The translations under genes and the position numbers were made by a program. From the NCBI RefSeq assembly GCF_024397895.1, contig NZ_CP073346.1:4588001-4652000 (forward strand): a DNA stretch of 64,000 nt, read 5' to 3'. Origin of the DNA: Pseudomonas benzenivorans. Its GTDB lineage: Bacteria; Pseudomonadota; Gammaproteobacteria; Pseudomonadales; Pseudomonadaceae. The number at the start of each line of letters is the position of its first letter. Position 1 is the first letter of the stretch. Shown here one piece after another: positions 20,339-29,440 of the stretch. Below the pieces are notes generated by a model that saw only the letters and a list, made by a program, of their open reading frames with translations, had not been told where the DNA came from and searched no databases.

Positions 20339-20360
20339 TGCGGGCTTGAAAACGCCCGCA
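20339..20360 (+). terminator. Hairpin between clpP and clpX
   Basis: TGCGGGC-TTGAAAAC-GCCCGCA followed by TTTG. A weak terminator or attenuator that could adjust the ClpP:ClpX ratio. Confidence 0.5.
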
Positions 20361-20406
20361 TTTGCCTTCATCTTGTGTTTCAAGCCTACCGTATTGGATT
20401 GATCGA

Positions 20407-21687
20407 ATGACTGATACCCGCAACGGCGAGGACAACGGCAAGCTGCTTTATTGCTCCTTCTGCGGCAAGAGCCAGCACGAAGTGCGCAAATTGATTGCCG
20501 GGCCCTCTGTCTTTATCTGCGACGAGTGCGTCGACCTGTGCAACGACATCATCCGCGAGGAGGTGCAGGAAGCGCAGGCCGAGAGCAGCGCGCACAAGCT
20601 GCCTGCACCCAAGGAGATCAGTACGATCCTGGATCAGTATGTGATCGGTCAGGAGCGTGCGAAGAAAGTCTTGTCGGTGGCGGTGTACAACCACTACAAG
20701 CGCCTCAACCAGCGTGAAAAGAAGGACGACGTCGAGCTGGGCAAGAGCAATATTCTGCTGATCGGCCCGACAGGCTCGGGCAAGACCCTGCTCGCCGAAA
20801 CCCTGGCGCGCTTGCTCAATGTGCCGTTCACCATTGCCGACGCCACCACCCTCACCGAGGCTGGCTATGTCGGGGAAGATGTCGAGAACATCATCCAGAA
20901 GCTGCTGCAGAAGTGCGACTACGATGTGGAAAAGGCCCAGATGGGCATCGTATACATCGACGAAATCGATAAGATTTCGCGCAAGTCCGACAACCCCTCG
21001 ATCACCCGCGACGTGTCGGGCGAGGGCGTGCAGCAGGCTCTGCTGAAACTGATCGAAGGCACCGTGGCCTCGGTTCCTCCGCAGGGCGGGCGTAAGCACC
21101 CGCAGCAGGAGTTCCTGCAGGTCGACACTCGCAACATCCTGTTCATCTGCGGTGGCGCCTTCTCCGGGCTGGAGAAGGTCATCCAAGGCCGCTCCACCAA
21201 GGGCGGCATCGGCTTCAATGCCGAGGTGCGCAGCAAGGACCTGGGCAAGAAGGTCGGCGAGTCGTTGCGCGAGGTCGAGCCCGATGACCTGGTGAAGTTC
21301 GGCCTGATTCCCGAATTCGTCGGCCGCCTGCCGGTCATTGCGACCCTGGAAGAGCTGGACGAAGCAGCGCTCATGCAGATCCTGACCGAGCCGAAGAACG
21401 CCCTCACCAAGCAGTACGCCAAGTTGTTCGAGATGGAAGGGGTGGAGTTGGAGTTCCGTCCGGATGCGCTGAAAGCGGTGTCGCACAAGGCGCTGGAGCG
21501 CAAGACGGGTGCCCGTGGCCTGCGTTCGATCCTCGAAGGCATCCTGCTCGACACCATGTACGAGATCCCTTCGCAGTCCGAGGTGAGCAAGGTGGTCATC
21601 GACGAAAGCGTCATCGACGGTTCGTCCAAACCGCTGTTGATATACGAGAACAGCGAGCCGCCTGCCAAGGCTGCGCCTGACGCGTAA
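20407..21687 (+). CDS. clpX: ATP-dependent Clp protease ATP-binding subunit
   Basis: A 426-residue AAA+ unfoldase. The N-terminal zinc-binding domain (CSFCGKSQ...FICDEC), Walker [12 protein letters not shown], Walker [10 protein letters not shown], the ClpP-docking loop with IGF ([12 protein letters not shown]) and the C-terminal sensor-2 region [12 protein letters not shown] are visible. The start MTDTRNGED at 20407 matches family members; a longer frame upstream is ignored. Confidence 0.98.
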   Translation: MTDTRNGEDNGKLLYCSFCGKSQHEVRKLIAGPSVFICDECVDLCNDIIREEVQEAQAESSAHKLPAPKEISTILDQYVIGQERAKKVLSVAVYNHYKRLNQREKKDDVELGKSNILLIGPTGSGKTLLAETLARLLNVPFTIADATTLTEAGYVGEDVENIIQKLLQKCDYDVEKAQMGIVYIDEIDKISRKSDNPSITRDVSGEGVQQALLKLIEGTVASVPPQGGRKHPQQEFLQVDTRNILFICGGAFSGLEKVIQGRSTKGGIGFNAEVRSKDLGKKVGESLREVEPDDLVKFGLIPEFVGRLPVIATLEELDEAALMQILTEPKNALTKQYAKLFEMEGVELEFRPDALKAVSHKALERKTGARGLRSILEGILLDTMYEIPSQSEVSKVVIDESVIDGSSKPLLIYENSEPPAKAAPDA

Positions 21688-21703
21688 CCGTTTCATCCTG
21701 AAT

Positions 21704-21729
21704 GCAAAGGGGCCTGCGGGCCCCTTTGC
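21704..21729 (+). terminator. Terminator after clpX
   Basis: GCAAAGGGGCC-TGCG-GGCCCCTTTGC followed by ATTT, 16 bp after the clpX stop. Confidence 0.8.
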
Positions 21730-21745
21730 ATTTCCAGTGGTAACG

Positions 21746-21774
21746 CTTGTTTTTTGCTGGGGCTACCCCCATCT
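21746..21774 (+). promoter_or_regulatory. Sigma-32-like heat-shock promoter of lon
   Basis: CTTGTTT (21746-21752), 14-nt spacer, CCCCATCT (21767-21774), close to the sigma-32 consensus CTTGAAA-N11-16-CCCCATnT and about 60 bp upstream of lon. Lon is a known heat-shock gene in related bacteria. Confidence 0.75.
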
Positions 21775-21832
21775 TAGGGCCAAGGGTAATCCCAACTGTT
21801 TACGGCCGTATGGCCGCCGTAGAGCCGAAATC

Positions 21833-24229
21833 ATGAAGACAACCATCGAATTGCCTCTCTTGCCGCTGCGCGATGTCGTGGTCTATCCGCACATGGTGAT
21901 CCCGCTTTTCGTCGGGCGCGAGAAATCCATCGAAGCCCTCGAGGCGGCGATGACCGGTGAGAAGCAGATCCTGCTGCTCGCCCAGAAGAACCCCGCGGAC
22001 GATGATCCGGGTGAGGAGGGGCTCTACCGAGTCGGGACCGTGGCGACGGTGCTGCAGCTGCTGAAACTGCCGGACGGCACGGTCAAGGTGCTGGTCGAGG
22101 GCGAGCAGCGCGGCGAAATCGAGCGCTTTATCGAGGCCGACGGACATTGCCGCGCCGAAGTGCAGCTGCTCGACGAGGTCGAGGCTGCCGAGCGCGAGTC
22201 GGAAGTCTTCGTGCGCAGCCTGCTCAGTCAATTCGAGCAATACGTGCAGCTCGGCAAGAAGGTGCCGGCCGAGGTGCTGTCGTCGCTCAACAGCATCGAC
22301 GAGCCCAGCCGCCTGGTCGATACCATGGCCGCGCACATGGCGCTGAAGATCGAGCAGAAGCAGGAAATCCTCGAGATCACCGATCTGTCTGCCCGGGTCG
22401 AGCACGTATTGGCCCTGCTGGATGCCGAGATCGATCTGCTGCAGGTCGAAAAGCGCATCCGTGGGCGGGTGAAGAAGCAGATGGAGCGCAGTCAGCGCGA
22501 GTACTACCTGAACGAGCAGATGAAGGCCATTCAGAAGGAACTCGGCGACATCGACGAAGGCCACAGCGAGCTGGATGAGCTGAAGAAGCGCATCGAGAAT
22601 GCCGGCCTGACCAAGGAGGCCTACGACAAGGCGCAAACCGAGCTGAACAAGCTCAAGCAGATGTCGCCGATGTCGGCCGAGGCCACGGTGGTGCGCTCCT
22701 ATATCGACTGGTTGGTGAACGTGCCGTGGAAGGCCCACAGCAAGGTGCGCCTCGACCTGGCACGGGCCGAGGCGATTCTCAATGCCGACCATTATGGCCT
22801 GGAAGAGGTCAAGGAGCGCATCCTCGAGTATCTCGCCGTGCAGAAGCGGGTGAAGAAGATCAAGGGGCCGGTGCTCTGTCTGGTTGGTCCGCCCGGTGTG
22901 GGTAAGACCTCCCTGGCCGAGTCGATCGCCCACTCGACCAATCGCAAGTTCGTGCGCATGGCCCTGGGCGGCGTGCGGGACGAGGCGGAGATCCGCGGTC
23001 ACCGGCGGACCTACATCGGCTCCATGCCGGGTCGACTGATTCAGAAGATGACCAAGGTGGGCGTGCGCAACCCGCTGTTCCTGCTCGACGAAATCGACAA
23101 GATGGGCCAGGACATGCGGGGCGATCCGGCATCGGCCCTGCTCGAGGTGCTCGATCCCGAGCAGAATCATAATTTCAACGACCATTACCTGGAGGTCGAT
23201 TACGACCTCTCCGACGTGATGTTCCTCTGCACCGCCAACTCCATGAATATTCCGGCACCCTTGCTGGACCGCATGGAGGTGATTCGTCTGCCCGGCTACA
23301 CCGAGGACGAGAAGGTCAATATCGCCATCAAGTACCTGGCGCCGAAGCAGATCCAGGCCAATGGCCTGAAGAAGGGCGAGCTGGCGTTCGAAGAGGCGGC
23401 GATTCGCGACATCATCCGTTACTACACCCGCGAAGCCGGTGTGCGTAGCCTGGAGCGACAGATCGCCAAGGTCTGTCGTCGGGCGGTGAAGGAGCATGCC
23501 CGCGAGAAGCGCTTCGAGGTGCTGGTCACCGCCGAGTCGCTGGAGCACTTCCTCGGCGTGCGCAAGCATCGCTATGGTCTGGCCGAGCAGGAAGATCAGA
23601 TCGGTCAGGTCACCGGGCTGGCCTGGACCCAGGTGGGCGGCGAGTTGCTGACCATCGAGGCGGCGGTCGTGCCCGGCAAGGGGCAGCTGATCAAGACCGG
23701 CTCGCTGGGCGATGTGATGGTGGAGTCGATTACGGCCGCGCAAACCGTGGTGCGCAGCCGCGCCAAGAGCCTGGGCGTGCCCCTGGATTTCTATGAGAAG
23801 CGTGACATCCATATCCACATGCCCGAGGGGGCAACCCCCAAGGATGGCCCCAGTGCGGGTGTCGGCATGTGTACCGCCTTGGTCTCGGCTCTGACCCAGA
23901 TCCCCGTGCGCGCCGACGTTGCCATGACCGGCGAAATTACCCTGCGTGGTCAGGTCCTGGCGATTGGTGGTTTAAAAGAAAAACTGTTGGCCGCCCACCG
24001 CGGCGGAATCAAAACCGTGATCATTCCCGAAGAAAATGTGCGGGACTTGAAAGAAATTCCGGAAAATATAAAGCAGGACCTGCAGATTAAACCGGTTAAA
24101 TGGATTGACGAGGTCCTGCAAATTGCGCTGCAATACGCCCCGGAGCCCTTGCCCGATGCGGCTCCGGAGCTGGTTGCAAAGGATGAAAAGCGCGAGTCTG
24201 ATTCCAAGGAGCGAATCAGCACGCATTAG
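21833..24229 (+). CDS. lon: ATP-dependent protease Lon
   Basis: A 798-residue cytoplasmic AAA+ serine protease for misfolded and regulatory proteins. Domains in order: N-terminal LON substrate-recognition domain (about 1-200; [20 protein letters not shown]), coiled coil, AAA+ module with Walker [10 protein letters not shown] and Walker [11 protein letters not shown], and the protease domain with the catalytic Ser in PKDGPSAGV and the catalytic Lys in [14 protein letters not shown]. The start [10 protein letters not shown] at 21833 is the family start. Confidence 0.98.
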   Translation: MKTTIELPLLPLRDVVVYPHMVIPLFVGREKSIEALEAAMTGEKQILLLAQKNPADDDPGEEGLYRVGTVATVLQLLKLPDGTVKVLVEGEQRGEIERFIEADGHCRAEVQLLDEVEAAERESEVFVRSLLSQFEQYVQLGKKVPAEVLSSLNSIDEPSRLVDTMAAHMALKIEQKQEILEITDLSARVEHVLALLDAEIDLLQVEKRIRGRVKKQMERSQREYYLNEQMKAIQKELGDIDEGHSELDELKKRIENAGLTKEAYDKAQTELNKLKQMSPMSAEATVVRSYIDWLVNVPWKAHSKVRLDLARAEAILNADHYGLEEVKERILEYLAVQKRVKKIKGPVLCLVGPPGVGKTSLAESIAHSTNRKFVRMALGGVRDEAEIRGHRRTYIGSMPGRLIQKMTKVGVRNPLFLLDEIDKMGQDMRGDPASALLEVLDPEQNHNFNDHYLEVDYDLSDVMFLCTANSMNIPAPLLDRMEVIRLPGYTEDEKVNIAIKYLAPKQIQANGLKKGELAFEEAAIRDIIRYYTREAGVRSLERQIAKVCRRAVKEHAREKRFEVLVTAESLEHFLGVRKHRYGLAEQEDQIGQVTGLAWTQVGGELLTIEAAVVPGKGQLIKTGSLGDVMVESITAAQTVVRSRAKSLGVPLDFYEKRDIHIHMPEGATPKDGPSAGVGMCTALVSALTQIPVRADVAMTGEITLRGQVLAIGGLKEKLLAAHRGGIKTVIIPEENVRDLKEIPENIKQDLQIKPVKWIDEVLQIALQYAPEPLPDAAPELVAKDEKRESDSKERISTH

Positions 24230-24242
24230 CCGGGGGGCTTCC

Positions 24243-24271
24243 TTGACACAATTTTAGAGCCCTTGTTATAA
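24243..24271 (+). promoter_or_regulatory. Sigma-70 promoter of hupB
   Basis: Consensus TTGACA (24243-24248), 17-nt spacer, TTATAA (24266-24271), about 90 bp upstream of hupB. Confidence 0.85.
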
Positions 24272-24289
24272 AGCGGCTCTTATTGTGTC
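24245..24289 (+). terminator. Imperfect inverted repeat after lon, overlapping the hupB promoter
   Basis: GACACAAT...AGAGCC pairs imperfectly with GGCTCT...ATTGTGTC. It lies just after lon and embraces the -10 region of the hupB promoter; it may end lon transcripts, or be an operator. Confidence 0.45.
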
Positions 24290-24364
24290 GGCACGCCGCC
24301 CAACACCGCTTTGCTTACACTAAAAATCAAGAAACAAACTCAACAGAAATTAAGGGGACTTAGA

Positions 24365-24637
24365 GTGAACAAGTCGGAACTGATCGATGCTATCGCTGCA
24401 TCTGCTGATATCCCGAAAGCTGTTGCCGGCCGCGCGCTGGATGCAGTGATTGAATCTGTCACTGGCGCCCTCAAAGCTGGTGACTCCGTTGTACTGGTTG
24501 GTTTCGGCACCTTCGCGGTCAAAGAGCGCGCCGCTCGCACCGGTCGTAACCCGCAGACCGGCAAGCCGATCAGCATCGCCGCTGCCAAGATCCCAGGCTT
24601 CAAAGCCGGCAAAGCTCTGAAAGACGCCGTCAACTAA
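24365..24637 (+). CDS. hupB: DNA-binding protein HU-beta
   Basis: A 90-residue nucleoid protein of the HU/IHF family. The DNA-arm signature [20 protein letters not shown] is complete, and the protein ends GKALKDAVN. It starts with GTG at 24365, 8 nt after AGGGGA. The order lon-hupB-tRNA-Asp-ppiD is the usual one in pseudomonads. Confidence 0.98.
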   Translation: MNKSELIDAIAASADIPKAVAGRALDAVIESVTGALKAGDSVVLVGFGTFAVKERAARTGRNPQTGKPISIAAAKIPGFKAGKALKDAVN

Positions 24638-24689
24638 GCGTCCTTCGGGCCTCGCCCTTCCAGGTTGGCTGAAAGGCTGATCTGGCAGC

Positions 24690-24766
24690 GGAGCGGTAGT
24701 TCAGTCGGTTAGAATACCGGCCTGTCACGCCGGGGGTCGCGGGTTCGAGTCCCGTCCGCTCCGCCA
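24690..24766 (+). tRNA. tRNA-Asp (anticodon GTC)
   Basis: A 77-nt tRNA with acceptor GGAGCGG/CCGCTCC, anticodon loop CTGTCAC (GTC), T-arm GGGTTCGAGTCCC and encoded CCA. A single copy here. Confidence 0.97.
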
Positions 24767-24774
24767 GTTACGCG

Positions 24775-24802
24775 AAGGCGCATCCTCGGATGCGCCTTTC
24801 TT
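24775..24802 (+). terminator. Terminator after hupB/tRNA-Asp
   Basis: AAGGCGCATC-CTCG-GATGCGCCTT followed by TCTTCT, 8 nt after the tRNA CCA end. Confidence 0.75.
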
Positions 24803-24865
24803 CTATCCGGATTTTACCCACACTGCACGGCTGCTTATTTTTCGTACAGCCGTTCTGGGGGAAGC

Positions 24866-26731
24866 ATGCTGCAGAACATCAGGGACAACTCACAGGGTTG
24901 GATCGCCAAAACCATCATCGGCCTTATCGTCGTGCTGCTCGCGCTGACTGGCGTCGAGGCCATCTTCACCGGTACCAGCAACAGCCAGAACGCCGCCGAA
25001 GTCAATGGCGAGAAGGTCAGCTTGAATCAGCTGGGGCAGGCGGTCGAGATGCAACGCCGCCAGCTGCTGCAGCAGCTCGGCAAGGACTTTGACGCATCCT
25101 TGCTGGATGAAAAGCTGCTACGCGAGTCGGCGCTGAAAGGCCTGATCGAGCGCACCTTGCTGCTGCAGGCGGCTGGCGATGCCGCGTTCGCCTTTTCCGA
25201 GCAGGCGCTCGATCAGCTGATCCTGCAGACGCCTGAGTTTCAGGTCGATGGCAAGTTCAGCGCCGAGCGCTTCGACCAGGTTATCCGCCAGCTGGGCTAT
25301 AGCCGCTTGCAGTTCCGCCAGATGCTCGAGCAGGAAATGCTGATCGGCCAACTGCGCGCGGGTCTGGCCGGCAGTGCGTTCGTTACCGATGCCCAGGTCG
25401 AGGCCTTTGCCCGGCTCGAGAAGCAGACCCGTGACTTCGCCACGTTGAAGCTGCCGGTCGATAGCGCGGCGGTGCAGCTGAGCGATGACGACGTCAAGGC
25501 GTACTACGAGGCGCAGGCCAGTCAGTTCATGAGTCCGGAACAGGTGGTTCTGGAGTACCTCGAGCTGAAGAAGGATGCCTTCTTCGACCAGGTCGAGGTG
25601 GCCGACGAAGACCTGCAGAGCGCCTATGAGAGCGAGATCGCCAACCTGGCCGAGCAGCGCCGGGCGGCCCACATCCTGATCGAGGTGAGCGACGCCCTTG
25701 ACGATGAGCAGGCCAAGGCCAAGATCGAGGCGGTGCAAGAGCGTCTGCAGCAAGGCGATGACTTCGCGGCGCTGGCGAAAGAGCTATCCAATGATCCGGG
25801 TTCGGCCGCCGAAGGCGGTGATCTCGGTTATGCCGGGCAGGGCGTCTACGATCCGGTATTCGAGGAGGCTCTGTATGCCCTGGGCGAGAACGAGGTTAGC
25901 GCGCCGGTCCGCACGGAGTTCGGCTGGCACCTGATCAAGCTGCTGGGCGTGCAGGCCCCCGAGGTTCCGAGCTTCGAGAGCCTGAAGAGCAAGCTGGTGC
26001 GGGATCTGAAGGCACAGCAGGTAGAGCAGCGCTTCGTCGAAGCCGCCAAGCAGCTGGAAGACATTGCGTTCGAATCCTCCGACCTGACTCAGCCCGCCCA
26101 GGAACTTGGGCTTGAAATCAAGGTCAGTGAGGCGTTCGGGCGTGAGGGTGGCGAGGGCCTGACGGCCAACCGCCAGGTCATTCAGGCGGCATTCAGCGCC
26201 GAAGTGCTGGAAGACGGCGCCAACAGCGCAACCATCGAGCTCGATCCCAGCACAGTGGTGGTGGTGCGTGCCAAGGAGCACAAAAAGCCCGAGCAACTGG
26301 CGTTGGAGCAGGTGGCCGACAATATCCGTACACACCTGACCCAGGTTCGCGCGAGCGAAGCGGCCAAGGCCAAGGGCGAGGAGCTGCTGGCGGCCCTGCG
26401 CGATGGCAAGACACCGGCTGGCCAGGCCGAAGCCTGGCAGGTGGTCGAGGCTGCATCGCGTAGTCAGGATGGCGTGGAGCCTAAGGTGCTGCAGGCAGTG
26501 TTCCGCATGCCCAAGCCGAATGATGCCGGGCTGCCGACCTTTGCTGGCGTTGGCCTCGACAATGGCGATTTCGTGGTGATTCGCCTGGACGGGGTGAGCC
26601 AGCCGAAGGAAGCCTTGGCGGAGGAGGAGAAGTCCATGTACCAGCGTTTTCTGGCATCGCGCAGCGGCCAGCAGGACTTTGCCGCGTTCCGCAAGCAGCT
26701 GGAGGCACAAGCGGATATCGAGCGCTTCTGA
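24866..26731 (+). CDS. ppiD: Periplasmic folding chaperone PpiD (SurA-N / parvulin)
   Basis: A 621-residue inner-membrane-anchored chaperone facing the periplasm. One N-terminal membrane segment (TIIGLIVVLLALTGVEAIF, about residues 14-33) is followed by a SurA_N-like region, a parvulin isomerase-like domain (AAHILIEVSDALD ... LGYAGQGVYDPVFEEALYAL) and a C-terminal lobe. It helps newly secreted proteins leave the Sec translocon. Start 24866 has GGGGGAA upstream. Ends at a strong bidirectional terminator. Confidence 0.95.
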   Translation: MLQNIRDNSQGWIAKTIIGLIVVLLALTGVEAIFTGTSNSQNAAEVNGEKVSLNQLGQAVEMQRRQLLQQLGKDFDASLLDEKLLRESALKGLIERTLLLQAAGDAAFAFSEQALDQLILQTPEFQVDGKFSAERFDQVIRQLGYSRLQFRQMLEQEMLIGQLRAGLAGSAFVTDAQVEAFARLEKQTRDFATLKLPVDSAAVQLSDDDVKAYYEAQASQFMSPEQVVLEYLELKKDAFFDQVEVADEDLQSAYESEIANLAEQRRAAHILIEVSDALDDEQAKAKIEAVQERLQQGDDFAALAKELSNDPGSAAEGGDLGYAGQGVYDPVFEEALYALGENEVSAPVRTEFGWHLIKLLGVQAPEVPSFESLKSKLVRDLKAQQVEQRFVEAAKQLEDIAFESSDLTQPAQELGLEIKVSEAFGREGGEGLTANRQVIQAAFSAEVLEDGANSATIELDPSTVVVVRAKEHKKPEQLALEQVADNIRTHLTQVRASEAAKAKGEELLAALRDGKTPAGQAEAWQVVEAASRSQDGVEPKVLQAVFRMPKPNDAGLPTFAGVGLDNGDFVVIRLDGVSQPKEALAEEEKSMYQRFLASRSGQQDFAAFRKQLEAQADIERF

Positions 26732-26749
26732 TAACGCTTCACCGACGAC

Positions 26750-26779
26750 AAAAAAGCCCGCGTAGATGCGGGCTTTTTT
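26750..26779. terminator. Bidirectional terminator after ppiD
   Basis: AAAAAAGCCCGC-GTAGAT-GCGGGCTTTTTT between the convergent ppiD and ion-channel genes. Confidence 0.92.
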
Positions 26780-26792
26780 CTGCCTGACAGGT

Positions 26793-27620
26793 CTAGCGCT
26801 GTTGGTCCTGCCGCGGAAACAGCGGATGGCCACAGCGCGTGCAGAACGCCGCTTCCAGTTCGTGAAGGTCCTTGGCGCAGCCGGGGCAGTCGCGCTTGAG
26901 CTGATCGGCGCCGCGCATGGCAGCGGCCAATTCGGCGCTGAAGATACCGGTGGGCACGGCGATGATCGAGTAACCGGTGATCATCACCAGGGTGGAGAGC
27001 ATCTGCCCGGCCGGCGTCTGCGGGGTGATGTCGCCGTAGCCCACGGTGGTCAGGGTGACCACCGCCCAGTAGATACTGGTGGGAATGCTGGTGAAGCCAT
27101 TGGGTGGCCCTTCGATCACGTACATCAGGGCACCGAACACCGTGACCAGGGTGGACACGCTGACCAGAAACACCGTGACCTTCTGTCGGCTGCCGCGCAG
27201 GGCGGTGAGCAGGAAGTTGGCCTGGCTCAGGTACTGGCGCAGCTTGAGCACGCGAAAAATGCGGATCAAGCGCACGGCCCGCACGATCATCAGGTACTGG
27301 GCGTCGGCGAAGAACAACGAAAGAATCGCCGGCATCACGGCCAGCAGGTCTACCAGGCCGAAGAAACTGAAGGCGTAGCGCAAGGGTTTCGGCGAACAGT
27401 ACAGGCGCAGGCCGTACTCGACGGCAAACAACAGGGTGAAGGCCCACTCCAGGCTATCGAACAGCGAGGCGTACTGTTGCTGGTAGGCGACCACGCTGTC
27501 GAGCATGACCACCACCAGACTGGCCAGGATGACCAGCAGCAGCCAGTTGTCGAAGCGTTGCCCGGCTGGCGTGTCGGTGTGGAAGATGATGACGTAAAGA
27601 CGCTGGCGCCAGGTATCCAA
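26793..27620 (-). CDS. Voltage-gated potassium-channel-like protein with C-terminal zinc ribbon
   Basis: A 275-residue six-transmembrane ion channel. Segment S4 carries regularly spaced arginines (RAVRLIRIFRVLKLRQYL), and the pore loop has the potassium selectivity filter TVGYGD (TLTTVGYGDITPQTP). The last 40 residues contain CPGC and CTRCG 16 residues apart, a likely zinc ribbon that simple Kv-type bacterial channels lack. The gene is convergent with ppiD and monocistronic. Confident as a K+ channel; gating stimulus unknown. Confidence 0.92.
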   Translation of the reverse strand: MDTWRQRLYVIIFHTDTPAGQRFDNWLLLVILASLVVVMLDSVVAYQQQYASLFDSLEWAFTLLFAVEYGLRLYCSPKPLRYAFSFFGLVDLLAVMPAILSLFFADAQYLMIVRAVRLIRIFRVLKLRQYLSQANFLLTALRGSRQKVTVFLVSVSTLVTVFGALMYVIEGPPNGFTSIPTSIYWAVVTLTTVGYGDITPQTPAGQMLSTLVMITGYSIIAVPTGIFSAELAAAMRGADQLKRDCPGCAKDLHELEAAFCTRCGHPLFPRQDQQR

Positions 27621-27824
27621 GGCGAACTCCCTGCTTGTGAGAGCGCAAAGCCTATGCAGGATGGACCGGGGCTGGCAAGGGTTTATCTCGGGCGCTGGCC
27701 GAATGCCGTTTGCGGGGGCCCAGCCGGCAGAGACGGCTTGCGCAACAGCACGTTGCTCAAGCGAGGCGGGCTGTGTCGCCCGCGCTTACGCCCGTCTTAC
27801 CGGCGAGACGTAAGCGCGTCGTTA

Positions 27825-28187
27825 TCAGTCGACCGCCAGGTAGTGCTTGGTGAAGCTGTCGCTGACGACTTCCCACAGGGTGGGGGTGCCGCTGGCGACG
27901 AAGAAGGAATCGCCAGCCTTGTAGTGGGCGGTCTCGCCGGTCTGCTCGTTGGTGATCTTCACCTCGCCGAGGGTCACAACAGCCTGCTCGTGGAAGGTGT
28001 AGGGCAGGCGGAAACGGCTGCGGCGTACACCGAAGTAGCCGGCGCTGACCGACTCGTCTTCGGTGGCGAAGGTGGTCAGGGCGAACATGGCGTTGTCGCC
28101 TTCGATCATCTCGACGCCAATGTCTTCGAGGGTGCCGCTGGGTTCCAGTTCTTCTAGGGTGATGCCTTGCTTGATGCTGTGCAGCAT
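27825..28187 (-). CDS. Cupin-domain protein (COG3450-like)
   Basis: A 120-residue single-domain cupin. The beta-barrel shows the second-half pattern YKAGDSFFVASGTPTLWEV and a Glu in TFHEQAVVTLGEVKI. The classical HxH motif is not complete, so metal binding is unsure. Relatives include the ureidoglycine aminohydrolase cupin group; given the purine cluster nearby a ureide role is tempting but unproven. It stands alone between 200-bp gaps. Confidence 0.75.
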   Translation of the reverse strand: MLHSIKQGITLEELEPSGTLEDIGVEMIEGDNAMFALTTFATEDESVSAGYFGVRRSRFRLPYTFHEQAVVTLGEVKITNEQTGETAHYKAGDSFFVASGTPTLWEVVSDSFTKHYLAVD

Positions 28188-28394
28188 GTCGTTCTCGCTC
28201 GCTGGAGGGTGGGCGCTCGGACCCGGAGGGATGGGTTTCTACGCTAGCAGGGCGGGTCGCCTGTGCCATGCGCATACACGACACCCGCAGCCGGGGAAGC
28301 GCCGCGCTCTAGGCAATTGTACGGGCGACGGGCAGCGGCCTCTGCCCTCGGAGCTGCACTGAGCGATCTTTAGGCCTATAGGCCAAGTGCCTGC

Positions 28395-29315
28395 TCAGCG
28401 AGATTGCCTTCCGGGCGCGCGGGCCTTTAGCGCGAGTTGCCAGCGTTGTGCGCTCGTTTGGATCAGCCAGCAGGCCAGGATGAACGGCAGGGTCAGGGTC
28501 GCCAGCCCCAGGCGGTGGAAGCCGTACTGCAGGAGCAGGGCCAGCAGCGCGCCCAGCAGGGGCACCCAGTGCTGCCGGTGCACCTGGCTGAGGGCGATCG
28601 CTGCCAGGACGCCGTTGAAGCCGTAGAGGCCGGCGAGGCAATGCTCCTGGGGCGCGTCCAGGAGCAGCGCCAGGCCCGTTCCGGCGCTGGCGCCGAGCAG
28701 CGCCCAGCATGCGGCGCGGCGGTCGGCCAGTAGCAGGCCGACCAGCAGCAGCGCTCCGGCCCAGGGTTCGCTCAGAAAGGCGACCTGGGCGAGCCCCAGG
28801 GACACGGCTGTCACTGCATCCAGCCAGCCCAGGGTCGAGGCCGCAGACACTGCGCCCGACTGCGGCTGGAGGCCCAGGGCCGGTGCCAGGCACAGCAGCA
28901 ACCCGCTCAGGACCACGAATGGCAAGGTGAAGGCCGGCAGCCACTGGCGCTCGCGCATGCGCCGCATCCAGGGTTCCAGCATCAGGCTGGACAAGCCGCC
29001 GCCGAGCATGATCAGCAGCGGCAGCAGGGGCGACCAGGTTAGCTTCAGGCTGAGCAGCAACCCGAGGAGGATGCCGTTGTAGCCGTACAGCCCGATGTCG
29101 ATATCGGCCATCGGATAGCCGCGGCGCTGGGCGGTGAGCATGCCGCTGAGGCCGCCGAGTAGGGCGCCGCCGAGCAGGCCGGGTGCGCTGGCGGCAATGG
29201 CCACGACCAGCAGCAGGCCGAAGCCGGGATGGGCCTGCAGGAAGACCTGGCTGAAGCCATTGAGCAAGGCGCGCAGACCCCGCAGGGCGTGGGTTGGCGA
29301 GGGCAGCTGGTGCAT
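28395..29315 (-). CDS. Urea transporter (UT family)
   Basis: A 306-residue inner-membrane protein with ten or so hydrophobic segments and an internal duplication. The two halves carry the matching urea-channel signature LYGYNGILLGLLLSLKL and LYGFNGVLAAIALSQVH. No urease genes are in view. Allantoicase and ureidoglycolate lyase of the cluster downstream release two urea per urate, so this channel may export or take up that urea. The start at 29315 lacks a clear ribosome binding site. Confidence 0.88.
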   Translation of the reverse strand: MHQLPSPTHALRGLRALLNGFSQVFLQAHPGFGLLLVVAIAASAPGLLGGALLGGLSGMLTAQRRGYPMADIDIGLYGYNGILLGLLLSLKLTWSPLLPLLIMLGGGLSSLMLEPWMRRMRERQWLPAFTLPFVVLSGLLLCLAPALGLQPQSGAVSAASTLGWLDAVTAVSLGLAQVAFLSEPWAGALLLVGLLLADRRAACWALLGASAGTGLALLLDAPQEHCLAGLYGFNGVLAAIALSQVHRQHWVPLLGALLALLLQYGFHRLGLATLTLPFILACWLIQTSAQRWQLALKARAPGRQSR

Positions 29316-29332
29316 GGGCGAATGGTCTGAAT

Positions 29333-29368
29333 AAAAAGAGGCGCCCGCTGCCGCAGCAGGGGACGCCT
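29333..29368 (-). terminator. Intrinsic terminator between the pyk stop and the urea transporter start
   Basis: Read on the minus strand: AGGCGTCCCCTGCTGC pairs with GGCAGCGGGCGCCT, followed by CTTTTTATT. It lies about 75 bp after the pyk stop, before the urea-transporter gene. Confidence 0.8.
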
Positions 29369-29440
29369 GAAATCTGGCAATGCCAGCGTGGGAGCTTTTC
29401 GCTCGTTAGCCGGAGTCTACCCTGACCACGTATGCATCGG

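Noticed and set aside
20386..21696. 436-codon minus-strand frame opposite clpX
   Set aside because: Shadow of clpX; no recognisable domain.
21800..23818. 672-codon minus-strand frame opposite lon
   Set aside because: Shadow of lon; low-complexity Leu/His/Gln-rich translation, no ribosome binding site or family features.
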